A stretch of 64,000 nt of DNA from Bacillota bacterium (GTDB lineage Bacteria > Bacillota > UBA4882 > UBA8346). Numbering within the stretch: the first letter of the stretch is position 1; the number at the start of each line of letters is the position of its first letter. This document shows, one piece after another, positions 57,163 through 64,000 of the stretch. The position numbers and the translations under genes are program-made. The notes under the pieces were generated by a model. It was not told the DNA's origin. It searched no databases and saw only the letters and a list, made by a program, of their open reading frames with translations. The stretch is from positions 13,438 to 77,437 of the forward strand of contig JAEYGI010000045.1 in assembly GCA_023402395.1 (NCBI GenBank). Direction: 5' to 3'.

Positions 57163-57930
57163 ATGTTTCGTACCGGATTGGTTTCAGTAACCTTTCGAAA
57201 ACAGACTCCCGCCGCTGTGGTCAACCTGGCCAAGGCCGCCGGTCTTCAGGGGATCGAGTGGGGCGGCGACGTGCACGTTCCGCCCGGAGATCCGATCAAA
57301 GCGCGGGAAGTGTATCAAATGACGATCGATGCCGGCCTGGCGGTGGCCGCTTATGGCTCCTACCACCGGATCGGTTGCGCGCCGGATGGAACGGGCGAGT
57401 TTCAAAAAGTGCTGGAAAGCGCGGTTGAACTCCAAGCTCCCACCATTCGGGTCTGGGCCGGCAATGTCGCCTCGCGGGACGCCGACCGGGGCTGGTGGGA
57501 CCGGGTGAGCGACGAGTCCCGGCGGATCGCCGATCTGGCGGGGACGGCCGGGATCTCCATTTCCTATGAGTATCACCGCAATACGCTGACCGATACCAAT
57601 GAGACCGCGATCCGCCTGTTGCAGGAAGTCGGGCATGGCAATGTCCGTACCTATTGGCAGCCCCTGGCGGAATTGGACCGCCGGGCCCGGGCCGAAGGGC
57701 TGGGGATGGTCGGGAGCCGGCTGACCAATCTTCACGTGTTTCACTGGATTAATGGCATCCGCGCCCCTTTGCAGGCCGGAGCCGATGAATGGCTGGAATA
57801 TTTGAAACTGGCGGCCGGCACAGGTGATCATTACGCGCTGCTGGAATTCGTGATGAATGATGACGAAGACCAGTTCCGCCGGGACGCGGATACCCTTCGG
57901 ACGCTCATCCGAAGACTTCACAAGGAGTGA
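57163..57930 (+). CDS. Sugar phosphate isomerase/epimerase-like TIM-barrel protein
   Basis: 255 residues. Xylose-isomerase-like TIM barrel: FRTGLVSVTFRKQTPAAVVNLAKAAGLQGIEWGGDVHV, DAGLAVAAYGSYHRIG, APTIRVWAGNV, ISISYEYHRNTLTD and NLHVFHWING. Metal ligands are suggested by the E of IEWGG, E of YEYH, H of LHVFH and the late E of LLEFVMND. Members epimerise or isomerise keto-sugars or inositol derivatives. It follows dlgD by 51 bp. The exact substrate is unknown. Confidence 0.85.
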   Translation: MFRTGLVSVTFRKQTPAAVVNLAKAAGLQGIEWGGDVHVPPGDPIKAREVYQMTIDAGLAVAAYGSYHRIGCAPDGTGEFQKVLESAVELQAPTIRVWAGNVASRDADRGWWDRVSDESRRIADLAGTAGISISYEYHRNTLTDTNETAIRLLQEVGHGNVRTYWQPLAELDRRARAEGLGMVGSRLTNLHVFHWINGIRAPLQAGADEWLEYLKLAAGTGDHYALLEFVMNDDEDQFRRDADTLRTLIRRLHKE

Positions 57931-57936
57931 CTTCAA

Positions 57937-59160
57937 ATGACTGATTTGTATGTGAAAGAACTGGATCTGGCCAATCCGTTCATTATTGCTTCCAGCCCCG
58001 CGACCCAGGGGGTCAAGGCGGTTTTAAAGAGCGCCGGGGCCATGCCCGGGTGCGTCGTGATGCGTAATTTCGGCCACGGGGCCGGCGGCGGGGCCTATCT
58101 CGGGCCATCCGGGGCCGCGATGCGCGCCGGAGCCGATGCGATTCAGAGCCATGCCATCGGCACCCAGATTAAAGACAAGTTCGCTTCCATTGAGGAATTT
58201 TACGAGGGAGTCCGGACGGTCCGGCGCGAGATGCCCGGCGCGGTGAAACTATGGGTGTCCATCGGCCATTATTCGGATATCGCAGCCGGCGGCGATTGGG
58301 AGAAAAACTGGATCACCCAGGTCCGCGAAGTGGAATTAGCCGGGGCCGACGCCGTGGAATTGCATTTCAACACTCCCGGGGTGGCGGTGGCCGGAAACCG
58401 GATCTTCGATTTTTACCGTTTGATCTTCCGGACCACCGGTCTCATCAAGGCGGCGGTCAAAATTCCGGTCATGGTCAAACTGCCGGTCGAGGCCTGCGAT
58501 CCGCTGCGGGCCATGGAAGCGGCCCTGCACGGTGGAGCTGATGCCATCGGGCCCACCGCCCGCTGGAAAGGGTTTGTCTTTGATCTGAACTGGAAAGAGA
58601 CTCAGGCGCGTCCCGGCGGCGGGTACAGCGGCAGCCAGGCGTTGCCCATCGCTTGTTATACCGTGGCCGAGGCGAGGCTGAAAGGGATTGGCGCTCCGAT
58701 GTACGCTGGCGGCGGAGTCTTTTCGTGGGAGGCGGCGGCCAAATTGATCATGGCCGGCAGCCAGGCGGTGCAACTGGGGAGCGTGGCCTGCTGCCTCGGT
58801 CCGGGGGCGGTGGCCGGAATCATCCGGGGTTTTGAGGAATGGTTTCAACAGAAGGGGTATCCGGATCTGGCGAGCCTGCGGGGTGAAGCCTTGCAGTTGT
58901 TTACCATGCCGAAAGAAAAGGCGGCGGAACGGGTCAAGCGGCTGGGCAAAGCGTATCGCGACGCGGTAATCGACCCGGCCCGCTGCAACGGGTGCGGCCA
59001 ATGCGCCGACGCCTGCTGGCATGAGGCGATCACGGTCGCCGCCGGGGCGGCGGAGAAAACCAAGGGATGCATCGGCTGCGGCTACTGCTTCCAGGTGTGC
59101 CCCACCGGAGCCCTGCGGGTTGATGCCGGACGGATCTTGGCTTCGGTGTTTGAAGATTAG
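57937..59160 (+). CDS. Dihydroorotate-dehydrogenase-like protein with C-terminal 2x4Fe-4S ferredoxin domain
   Basis: 407 residues. A TIM-barrel flavoprotein domain (1-320) opens with LYVKELDLANPFIIASSPATQG and carries ADAVELHFNTPGVAV and the FMN-site loops MYAGGGVFSWEAAAKLIMAGSQAVQLGS. The C-terminal domain has CNGCGQCADACWHEAI and CIGCGYCFQVCPTGALR. The arrangement is that of PreA dihydropyrimidine dehydrogenase and DHOD-B-like proteins, but no pyrimidine genes are nearby; within a sugar-acid operon it is probably a ferredoxin-linked reductase of another substrate. It starts 6 bp after the epimerase-like gene. Confidence 0.85.
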   Translation: MTDLYVKELDLANPFIIASSPATQGVKAVLKSAGAMPGCVVMRNFGHGAGGGAYLGPSGAAMRAGADAIQSHAIGTQIKDKFASIEEFYEGVRTVRREMPGAVKLWVSIGHYSDIAAGGDWEKNWITQVREVELAGADAVELHFNTPGVAVAGNRIFDFYRLIFRTTGLIKAAVKIPVMVKLPVEACDPLRAMEAALHGGADAIGPTARWKGFVFDLNWKETQARPGGGYSGSQALPIACYTVAEARLKGIGAPMYAGGGVFSWEAAAKLIMAGSQAVQLGSVACCLGPGAVAGIIRGFEEWFQQKGYPDLASLRGEALQLFTMPKEKAAERVKRLGKAYRDAVIDPARCNGCGQCADACWHEAITVAAGAAEKTKGCIGCGYCFQVCPTGALRVDAGRILASVFED

Positions 59161-59181
59161 GAAAGAGGGCGGAGAGAACCG

Positions 59182-60432
59182 GTGCGGGAGATCAAGATTT
59201 TATTGGCCGGTATCGGCGGCTATGGCGAAAACTATGTGAGCGCGCTGCTTGAGCCCCAGCGGCCGGAACGGGTCGCCGGAGTCCGGGTGGCGGGCGTGGT
59301 CGATCCATTGCCGGAGCGCTGCGGTCTTTTGGAGCTGATAACGGAGAACGGGATCCCGATCTATCCGGACCTGGCCGGATTTTACCGGAACTGCGAGGCG
59401 GATCTGGCGGTGCTCTGCACGCCGATTCAGTTCCATGTCGACCAGGCGTTGTATTGTTTGGCCCAGGGCAGTCATATTCTCTGTGAAAAGCCGCTCTGTG
59501 CCCTTTACCAGGATGCGCTCCGCCTGTTCCGGGCCGAAGCCGCTTCCGGGAAAACAGTGGGCATCGGGTTCCAGTTGTCGTTCTCCAACGCCGTCCAGGC
59601 GTTGAAGGAGGATATCCGCGCCGGGGCCTTCGGCCGGCCGAAGCGCCTAAAGGCCTTGCTGATGATGGCCCGGGGCGAACAATATTATCGCCGCAACGGA
59701 TGGGCCGGTCGGATCCGGACCGGGGATGGGAGCTGGGTGCTGGATAGTCCGGTCAGCAACGCCTGCGCCCACCAGCTCCACAACATGCTCTATGTTCTGG
59801 GGAAAACCCGGGAGACCAGCGCGGCGCCGCTTTCGATCACCGCCGAACTGTACCGGGCCTATCCGCGGATCGAAAATTACGATACCGCGGCGCTGCGCTG
59901 CATTACCTCCGAGGGCGTGGAGATCCTGCTCTATGCCAGTCTGGCGTTGCCAGGCGGTAAACTGGGTCCGCTTTGTTATTATGAGTTTGAAAACGGCGTC
60001 GTTGTTCATGAGCACGGGAATGATGAGAATTTCGAGGCCAGGTTCGGGGACGGCCGCCGTAAAAACTATGGGGAACTCCCCAAAAGCGACCGGATGCAAA
60101 AGCTGTGGGACGCCATTGAATGGGCCCGGGGCGGGCCGAAGCCGGCCTGCGGCATCGCCGCCGCCATGCCCCATTTGTTGTGCTGCAACGGAGCTCAGGA
60201 ATCAATGCCGGAAATCGTCAATTTTCCGGAGCCGATGGTCTGGATCACGGGCAAGGCGGGAGAGGCCGCCATTGCCGTGGACGGCCTGGCGGATACGCTG
60301 TTGGATTGCTACAACCAAGCTAAGCTCCCCCACGAATTGGGCACGCCGTGGAGCAAGCCGGGGAGAACCATCACCCTTTCCGATTACCGGGGCTATCCGA
60401 CCGGTGGGCCGGTTCCACAAAACGGCGTCTGA
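59182..60432 (+). CDS. Gfo/Idh/MocA-family oxidoreductase
   Basis: 416 residues from the GTG at 59182 after GGAGAG. The Rossmann start EIKILLAGIGGYGENYVSALL, the nucleotide-binding region RVAGVVDPLPERCGLL, the CEKPL motif in SHILCEKPLCALYQDAL and the second domain with GWAGRIRTGDGSWVLDSPVSNACAHQLHNMLYVLG are typical. It oxidises or reduces sugars or inositols with NAD(P). The conserved CAHQLHN histidines may be catalytic. Fourth gene of the operon. Confidence 0.9.
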   Translation: MREIKILLAGIGGYGENYVSALLEPQRPERVAGVRVAGVVDPLPERCGLLELITENGIPIYPDLAGFYRNCEADLAVLCTPIQFHVDQALYCLAQGSHILCEKPLCALYQDALRLFRAEAASGKTVGIGFQLSFSNAVQALKEDIRAGAFGRPKRLKALLMMARGEQYYRRNGWAGRIRTGDGSWVLDSPVSNACAHQLHNMLYVLGKTRETSAAPLSITAELYRAYPRIENYDTAALRCITSEGVEILLYASLALPGGKLGPLCYYEFENGVVVHEHGNDENFEARFGDGRRKNYGELPKSDRMQKLWDAIEWARGGPKPACGIAAAMPHLLCCNGAQESMPEIVNFPEPMVWITGKAGEAAIAVDGLADTLLDCYNQAKLPHELGTPWSKPGRTITLSDYRGYPTGGPVPQNGV

Positions 60433-60474
60433 TGAGGGCGGCGGAATCGAATTATTCGCATAGGAGGTAGAAAG

Positions 60475-61716
60475 ATGGGTCAAGCAAAATTAGAATTGCT
60501 GCGGGAGATTGATCTGAAGGATTTTGGAGAGATCCGGCTTTTTCCGGGGGATATCAACGGTGACGGCCGGGCCGAACTGGTCTTTATCCAGGCGAGCGAC
60601 GGCCCCAACCGGAGAGGGTCCACCGGCGGCTACAGTCATCAAAAAACCGTCCACGCGGTGACCGCCATCAATCTGGAAGGCGAGATCCTCTGGCAGAACG
60701 GTACGCCGATCGGTGTCACCGACCGGAAGTTTCACGGCGCCGGCCCTTGTATGGTTCATGATCTGAACGCCGATGGCAAGGGGGAAGTGGTCTATGTCAC
60801 CGTTGAAAACAACTTGCCCATGCTCCGCTTGCTGGACGGCCCCACCGGGAAGCTGTTGAAAGAGGTGGAGACCGGCGCCAGCTACAGCTTTACCCCGGCC
60901 AACCTCCGGGGCCTCGGCAAGCGGGACTTCATCCTGGGCAGCGCCATCAATCCGGTCTTCGCCTATACCGAGGATCTGACCCCGCTCTGGGATTGGCACT
61001 TTATTTACGGCGCCGGCCATCATCACGCCGTGGCCGACATCGACGGCGACGGGTTTGACGAGGCGTTCATCGGGGTCTGCGGTTTGAATGCCCGGGGCGA
61101 GCGGCTCTGGTGGCGGCCCGATCTCGACGATGCCATGGAGGAGATGCGGCGGGCGCCGCATATCGATAATAACCGGGTGGTCCGGCTCTATCACGACTCC
61201 CCGGAGTATCAGGTGATCTGGATCGGCGGCCGGGACGTGATCTGTCTCAACGCCCGGGACGGCAGTTTCCGCTGGCGCTTCAGCGGCGAGCATGTTCAGA
61301 ACCACGCCATCGGCCGGTTTGACCCGGATTCCCCGGATCAGTTGATCTTCGTTTCCGAGAAAGCCCACGAACATCCCTCGTATATGCTGGACGCCGGCGG
61401 TCGGGTCCTATGGGAGAAGCAGATGGGACAGGGCGTCGCTTATACGATGTATGGCGCCGGTCCGGGCGGCTCCGATCTGGCCGTCAACATGACGCCGCTC
61501 GACGGGGAACGCCAATATATCTTCAACCATCGCGGCGAGAAGGTGGCCGAGTTCCCGGTCGAACCGTACCGGATCGGGGAACGGCGCGGCAAGTACGTTT
61601 ATGACGATCTGGGCCAGGCGCTGACGGTCAAATGTTTTGACGTGGACGGCGACGGGAAGGACGAGGTTATGCTCTTTAACCGGCGGAAGCTGTATCTGTT
61701 TAAGCTTCAGGTGTAG
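60475..61716 (+). CDS. FG-GAP/beta-propeller protein, rhamnogalacturonan-lyase-like fold
   Basis: 413 residues; ATG after AGGAGG. No signal peptide. Repeated calcium-type blades: FPGDINGDGRAELVFIQ, MVHDLNADGKGEVVYVT, AVADIDGDGFDEAFIGV and CFDVDGDGKDEVMLFN, like the propellers of PL11 rhamnogalacturonan lyases and FG-GAP proteins. HFIYGAGHHHAVADID carries a His cluster that could be catalytic. Being cytoplasmic and in an operon with dlgD, it may act on imported oligosaccharides. Terminator follows. Confidence 0.65.
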   Translation: MGQAKLELLREIDLKDFGEIRLFPGDINGDGRAELVFIQASDGPNRRGSTGGYSHQKTVHAVTAINLEGEILWQNGTPIGVTDRKFHGAGPCMVHDLNADGKGEVVYVTVENNLPMLRLLDGPTGKLLKEVETGASYSFTPANLRGLGKRDFILGSAINPVFAYTEDLTPLWDWHFIYGAGHHHAVADIDGDGFDEAFIGVCGLNARGERLWWRPDLDDAMEEMRRAPHIDNNRVVRLYHDSPEYQVIWIGGRDVICLNARDGSFRWRFSGEHVQNHAIGRFDPDSPDQLIFVSEKAHEHPSYMLDAGGRVLWEKQMGQGVAYTMYGAGPGGSDLAVNMTPLDGERQYIFNHRGEKVAEFPVEPYRIGERRGKYVYDDLGQALTVKCFDVDGDGKDEVMLFNRRKLYLFKLQV

Positions 61717-61756
61717 GTGAAGCGTTGAATGTGGATTATCGGGATACCCTCCTTTG

Positions 61757-61792
61757 ATAAAGGCCCTCATGTAAATGAGGGCCTTTTTTTAA
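61757..61792 (+). terminator. Rho-independent terminator of the dlgD operon
   Basis: AAGGCCCTCAT (61760-61770) pairs with ATGAGGGCCTT (61775-61785), followed by a T-run. Confidence 0.95.
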
Positions 61793-62060
61793 GCGAGAAC
61801 GAAGGTGAGATCAAGCGTTGAGGAATAACTAAAACTGAAAACTGAAAACCTTTGAGTGTTATGCCAAGTAGCCCACGGGTTCGACGGCGAGATACTTTTT
61901 GACCGATCAAAAAGAAACAAAAAATCGCCGGAACCAGCGTGGTTCCGGTCCTCCTGCGATGCATCCGGAACCCGTCTTCGCCATCCCTGGCCCTTCGCTT
62001 GGCTACCGGGTTATGGCTTCCGAAGCCCCCTCCGCCGGCGACCGCTGTTTTTCGTCCGCG
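61793..62060. other. Intergenic region and 3' exon flank of the group II intron
   Basis: No gene identified. It includes the minus-strand terminator at 61914-61950 and, next to 62061, the downstream exon of the intron in its transcription direction. Short frames across it lack ribosome binding sites. Confidence 0.45.
61914..61950 (-). terminator. Minus-strand terminator downstream of the group II intron
   Basis: CCGGAACCA and TGGTTCCGG (61931-61950) form a 9-bp stem; on the minus strand it is followed by CGATTTTTTGTTTC. Confidence 0.8.
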
Positions 62061-64000
62061 ATAGAGTAAGGAGCAGGGACAAACCTGCCCCTCCTCATCA
62101 AACCGGACATGAGGTTTTCCCTCATCCGGCTTTCCGACATTCTTCACCTTCCGCATTCGTTCGTCCAGCAAGTTTCTCAAGGCCCAAGATGTTCAGTAAT
62201 TGCAATACTTTTCCCATCCGTCCGAAGTGGGCTCGTCGCTGATGCTTCTTGTTGTACCATATCGTGAACCGTTGGAGGATGTACCAATCTATCGCCGCCA
62301 GCCATTTCCACGAATTCTTCGTCTGATAGTAGTTCCGCCACCCTCGTATCTTCGGGTTGAGCTTCTCTATCATCTCTTGGATATCTCGTTGAAGGGTCGC
62401 CGGATTGGCCAGCTCCGCTTTTACGATTCCACGCATCTTTTTCATGGCTTTCTTGCTCGGATACTGATACGTGGTTTGATATTTCCGGGTTCCGTTCTCA
62501 TGAACGATGTTTCGATGATGCATCCCCAGAAAGTCAAATCCTCCTTGGCCTTTCCACATGGACACTACCTTGGTTTTCTCCGGATGGAGCGTCAGTTCCA
62601 ATCGTTGCATTATCGCTTTCACCAGTTTGAGCGCATGCTCCGCGTCTCGTTTCGTCCGGCAGATAATGACAAAGTCATCGGCATACCGGACGAGCTTCCC
62701 GATAGCCTGTCCATTCTTTTCCCAAATGACGTCAAGGTAATTCAGATAAATATTAGCCAGTAGTGGAGAAATGACTCCTCCCTGCGGACTCCCGGTTTGG
62801 CTTGATTCCAACTTCCCCTCGTACATCACTCCGGCTTTTAACCACTGCCGAATAAGTTTCAAGACTCGACGGTCATTGATCCGCATCTCGACCAGTTGCA
62901 TCAGTTTCTCGTGGTTGATATGGTCAAAATATCCTTGAATGTCTGCCTCAACCACCCACCAGCCTTGGTCCATGCAGGCTTTTTGCACGGTTTCCAATGC
63001 TTGTCGTGAATTTTTCTTCGGTCGAAATCCGTAGGAACTCTCTTTAAAGTCGGCTTCAAAGATGGGTTCCGTGACCAGCTTGGCCGCCATTTGTACGATT
63101 CGGTCTTTGATTACCGGGATTCCTAATGGCCGTTTCGTTCCATCGGCTTTGGGAATATATACCCGTCGTACTGGTTTGGGGCGATAGCTCCCGATTTGGA
63201 GGTCTTGACGGATTTCAGCCAGCATCTTTTCTACTCCATACGTTTCAATGTCCTGCAGGCTGATTCCGTCGATTCCTCCGACGCCTCCTTTGGTCTTGAC
63301 TCGTCTCCATGCCTCCCACAGAATATCCTCTCGGGTTAGCTTGTCGTAGAGGACATGGAATTTCCGCTTGCTGCTTCGCTTGGCTGACAGGTACAGCTTC
63401 CGTTGGAGTTGTTGAACTTTTTCGGTGGTGTTGTTAGCCTTTTGGGCATTCACTCGCTCGTACCTCCTCGGGGTAGCTTGAATGAAGCAGAGCCCCTTCC
63501 CTGCCTACGGTTTTGTTGTCCGTAGCTTCTCTGGTATTATGGGCTCCTCTGACTTCCTCCCGACAGACGTCAATTTCGTTTTGGCTTATATGACGTCTCG
63601 TTACAGCGATTTCTGTGCCGGGTAGGATCTCTCCAGTTCCGAACCGTGCTTTCGATACATGCCGTCTCCTCTACACCGAAGGGTTCTTTGACGGTGCGCC
63701 AAGTTCTTCCCGTCTTCCATGGCCTTCGCCCATCTTTCCAAGGCTCGGCTCCCTTTTGTTCCGCTTACCGCTTTTTGTCCTTCCTTGGATGCTGCGTATT
63801 CGGTTGCACGCTCACGATGCGGCAGAGTTCACTTAATGTTACGGCCTATATCTTTGCTCGCCCTGCTTTGGGCAGGTACTTTATCTTCCCGCTTAGTACC
63901 CCATATTTCTATGACGCACCGGGATTTGCTACCCGGCTCCTTGGTGATTACCGGGACGGGACTTTCACCCGCTAGTACGGTCCAGCTTTGCTGGACACAC
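62061..64000 (-). mobile_element. Group II intron, apparently complete (about 1.94 kb)
   Basis: Reading the minus strand, the intron starts at 64000 with GTGTG, the conserved 5' end, then CCAGCAAAGCTGGA and GGGTGAAAGTCCCGT of domain I. The 5' structured half ends at the RT gene start (63453). Domain V is at about 62100-62131: AGCCGGATG on one side, CATGTCCGGTTT on the other, with a GAAA-type loop. Domain VI follows to about 62063, and the 3' end fits CTCTAT at 62061-62066. The 5' exon lies beyond the window. It is a retrotransposable ribozyme mobilised by the encoded protein. Confidence 0.85.
62122..63453 (-). CDS. ltrA: Group II intron reverse transcriptase/maturase
   Basis: 443 residues; GTG start after GAGGAGG. 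RT blocks: GGVGGIDGISLQDI, RPKPVRRVYIPKADGTKRPLGIP, SSYGFRPKKNSRQAL, VVEADIQGYFDHINHEKLM, TGSPQGGVISPLLANIYLNYLD and the catalytic YADD in LVRYADDFVIIC. Block VII is FDFLGMHHRN. The maturase X domain (GIIM) is IRGWRNYYQTKNSWKW near 365-380. There is no HNH endonuclease domain; length (about 440) agrees with endonuclease-lacking bacterial intron proteins. It lies within domain IV of the intron. Confidence 0.96.
   Translation of the reverse strand: MNAQKANNTTEKVQQLQRKLYLSAKRSSKRKFHVLYDKLTREDILWEAWRRVKTKGGVGGIDGISLQDIETYGVEKMLAEIRQDLQIGSYRPKPVRRVYIPKADGTKRPLGIPVIKDRIVQMAAKLVTEPIFEADFKESSYGFRPKKNSRQALETVQKACMDQGWWVVEADIQGYFDHINHEKLMQLVEMRINDRRVLKLIRQWLKAGVMYEGKLESSQTGSPQGGVISPLLANIYLNYLDVIWEKNGQAIGKLVRYADDFVIICRTKRDAEHALKLVKAIMQRLELTLHPEKTKVVSMWKGQGGFDFLGMHHRNIVHENGTRKYQTTYQYPSKKAMKKMRGIVKAELANPATLQRDIQEMIEKLNPKIRGWRNYYQTKNSWKWLAAIDWYILQRFTIWYNKKHQRRAHFGRMGKVLQLLNILGLEKLAGRTNAEGEECRKAG

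Noticed and set aside
61767..62242. Frames of 128-137 codons over the intron 3' flank
   Set aside because: They cross the intron boundary and domains V/VI, which are structural RNA; no translation signals.
1..64000. tRNA, rRNA and riboswitch genes
   Set aside because: I scanned for T-loop-like GGTTCRA segments and long structured leaders but found no complete cloverleaf or known riboswitch core. A covariance-model search would be needed to exclude them firmly.

Overview
The window looks like a piece of chromosome from an anaerobic, spore-forming member of the Bacillota. The spore evidence is a SpoVA-type germination module, a Spo0E-type phosphatase and several YjcZ-like micro-proteins. The anaerobe evidence is hybrid-cluster protein, rubrerythrin, a Fur/PerR regulator and a 2-hydroxyacyl-CoA-dehydratase-type activase. 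Most genes are moderately GC-rich with strong GGAGG ribosome binding sites. The segment from about 31 to 42 kb is clearly more AT-rich. I cannot name the species; a Limnochordia- or Clostridia-like lineage is a guess.

Layout. 1-2.3 kb: nitrosative-stress locus (partial hcp, a ferredoxin-like protein, a divergent Crp/Fnr regulator). 2.4-2.65 kb: an ordered array of 21-bp palindromic units. 2.85-7.0 kb: a MacB/Lol-type ABC exporter (permease, ATPase, lipoprotein adaptor). 7.1-9.1 kb: a secreted PL9-type pectate lyase. 9.5-18 kb: small housekeeping genes (STAS-like, thioredoxin-like, thioesterase, cyclophilin), then a glyoxylate-carboligase-like enzyme with its IclR regulator, a FAD oxidoreductase and an unassigned TIM-barrel hydrolase-like protein. 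18.2-23.7 kb: a NifX-like protein, a large membrane protein and a three-gene activase/dehydratase-like operon. 23.9-30.7 kb: a SpoVA module (DUF1657, DUF421, SpoVAC, SpoVAD, SpoVAE) facing a second inverted DUF421/DUF4363/DUF1657 set, with micro-proteins between them.

31-42 kb: an Rhs/YD-repeat toxin island. It has two large secreted YD proteins, a PD-(D/E)XK-like C-terminal toxin with immunity candidates, an orphan AHH-nuclease tip with a duplicated immunity gene (second copy frameshifted), a foldback element with a 9-bp target duplication, and Rhs debris. Next come Spo0E, an XRE regulator and a field of palindromes with 42-bp tandem repeats. 43.3-47.7 kb: two secreted or membrane-anchored alpha/beta hydrolases, a Fur-family regulator and rubrerythrin.

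47.9-61.7 kb: a carbohydrate-sensing and catabolic region. It encodes an HD-GYP response regulator, a giant hybrid kinase with a LacI-like sensor domain, an orphan solute-binding protein, an AraC regulator and a five-gene operon: a DlgD/YiaK-like reductase, a sugar epimerase-like protein, a DHOD-like ferredoxin fusion, a Gfo/Idh/MocA dehydrogenase and a beta-propeller protein. With the PL9 lyase this suggests use of plant uronate polymers. 62.06-64.0 kb: an apparently complete group II intron with its reverse transcriptase on the minus strand; its 5' GTGTG falls on the last bases of the window.
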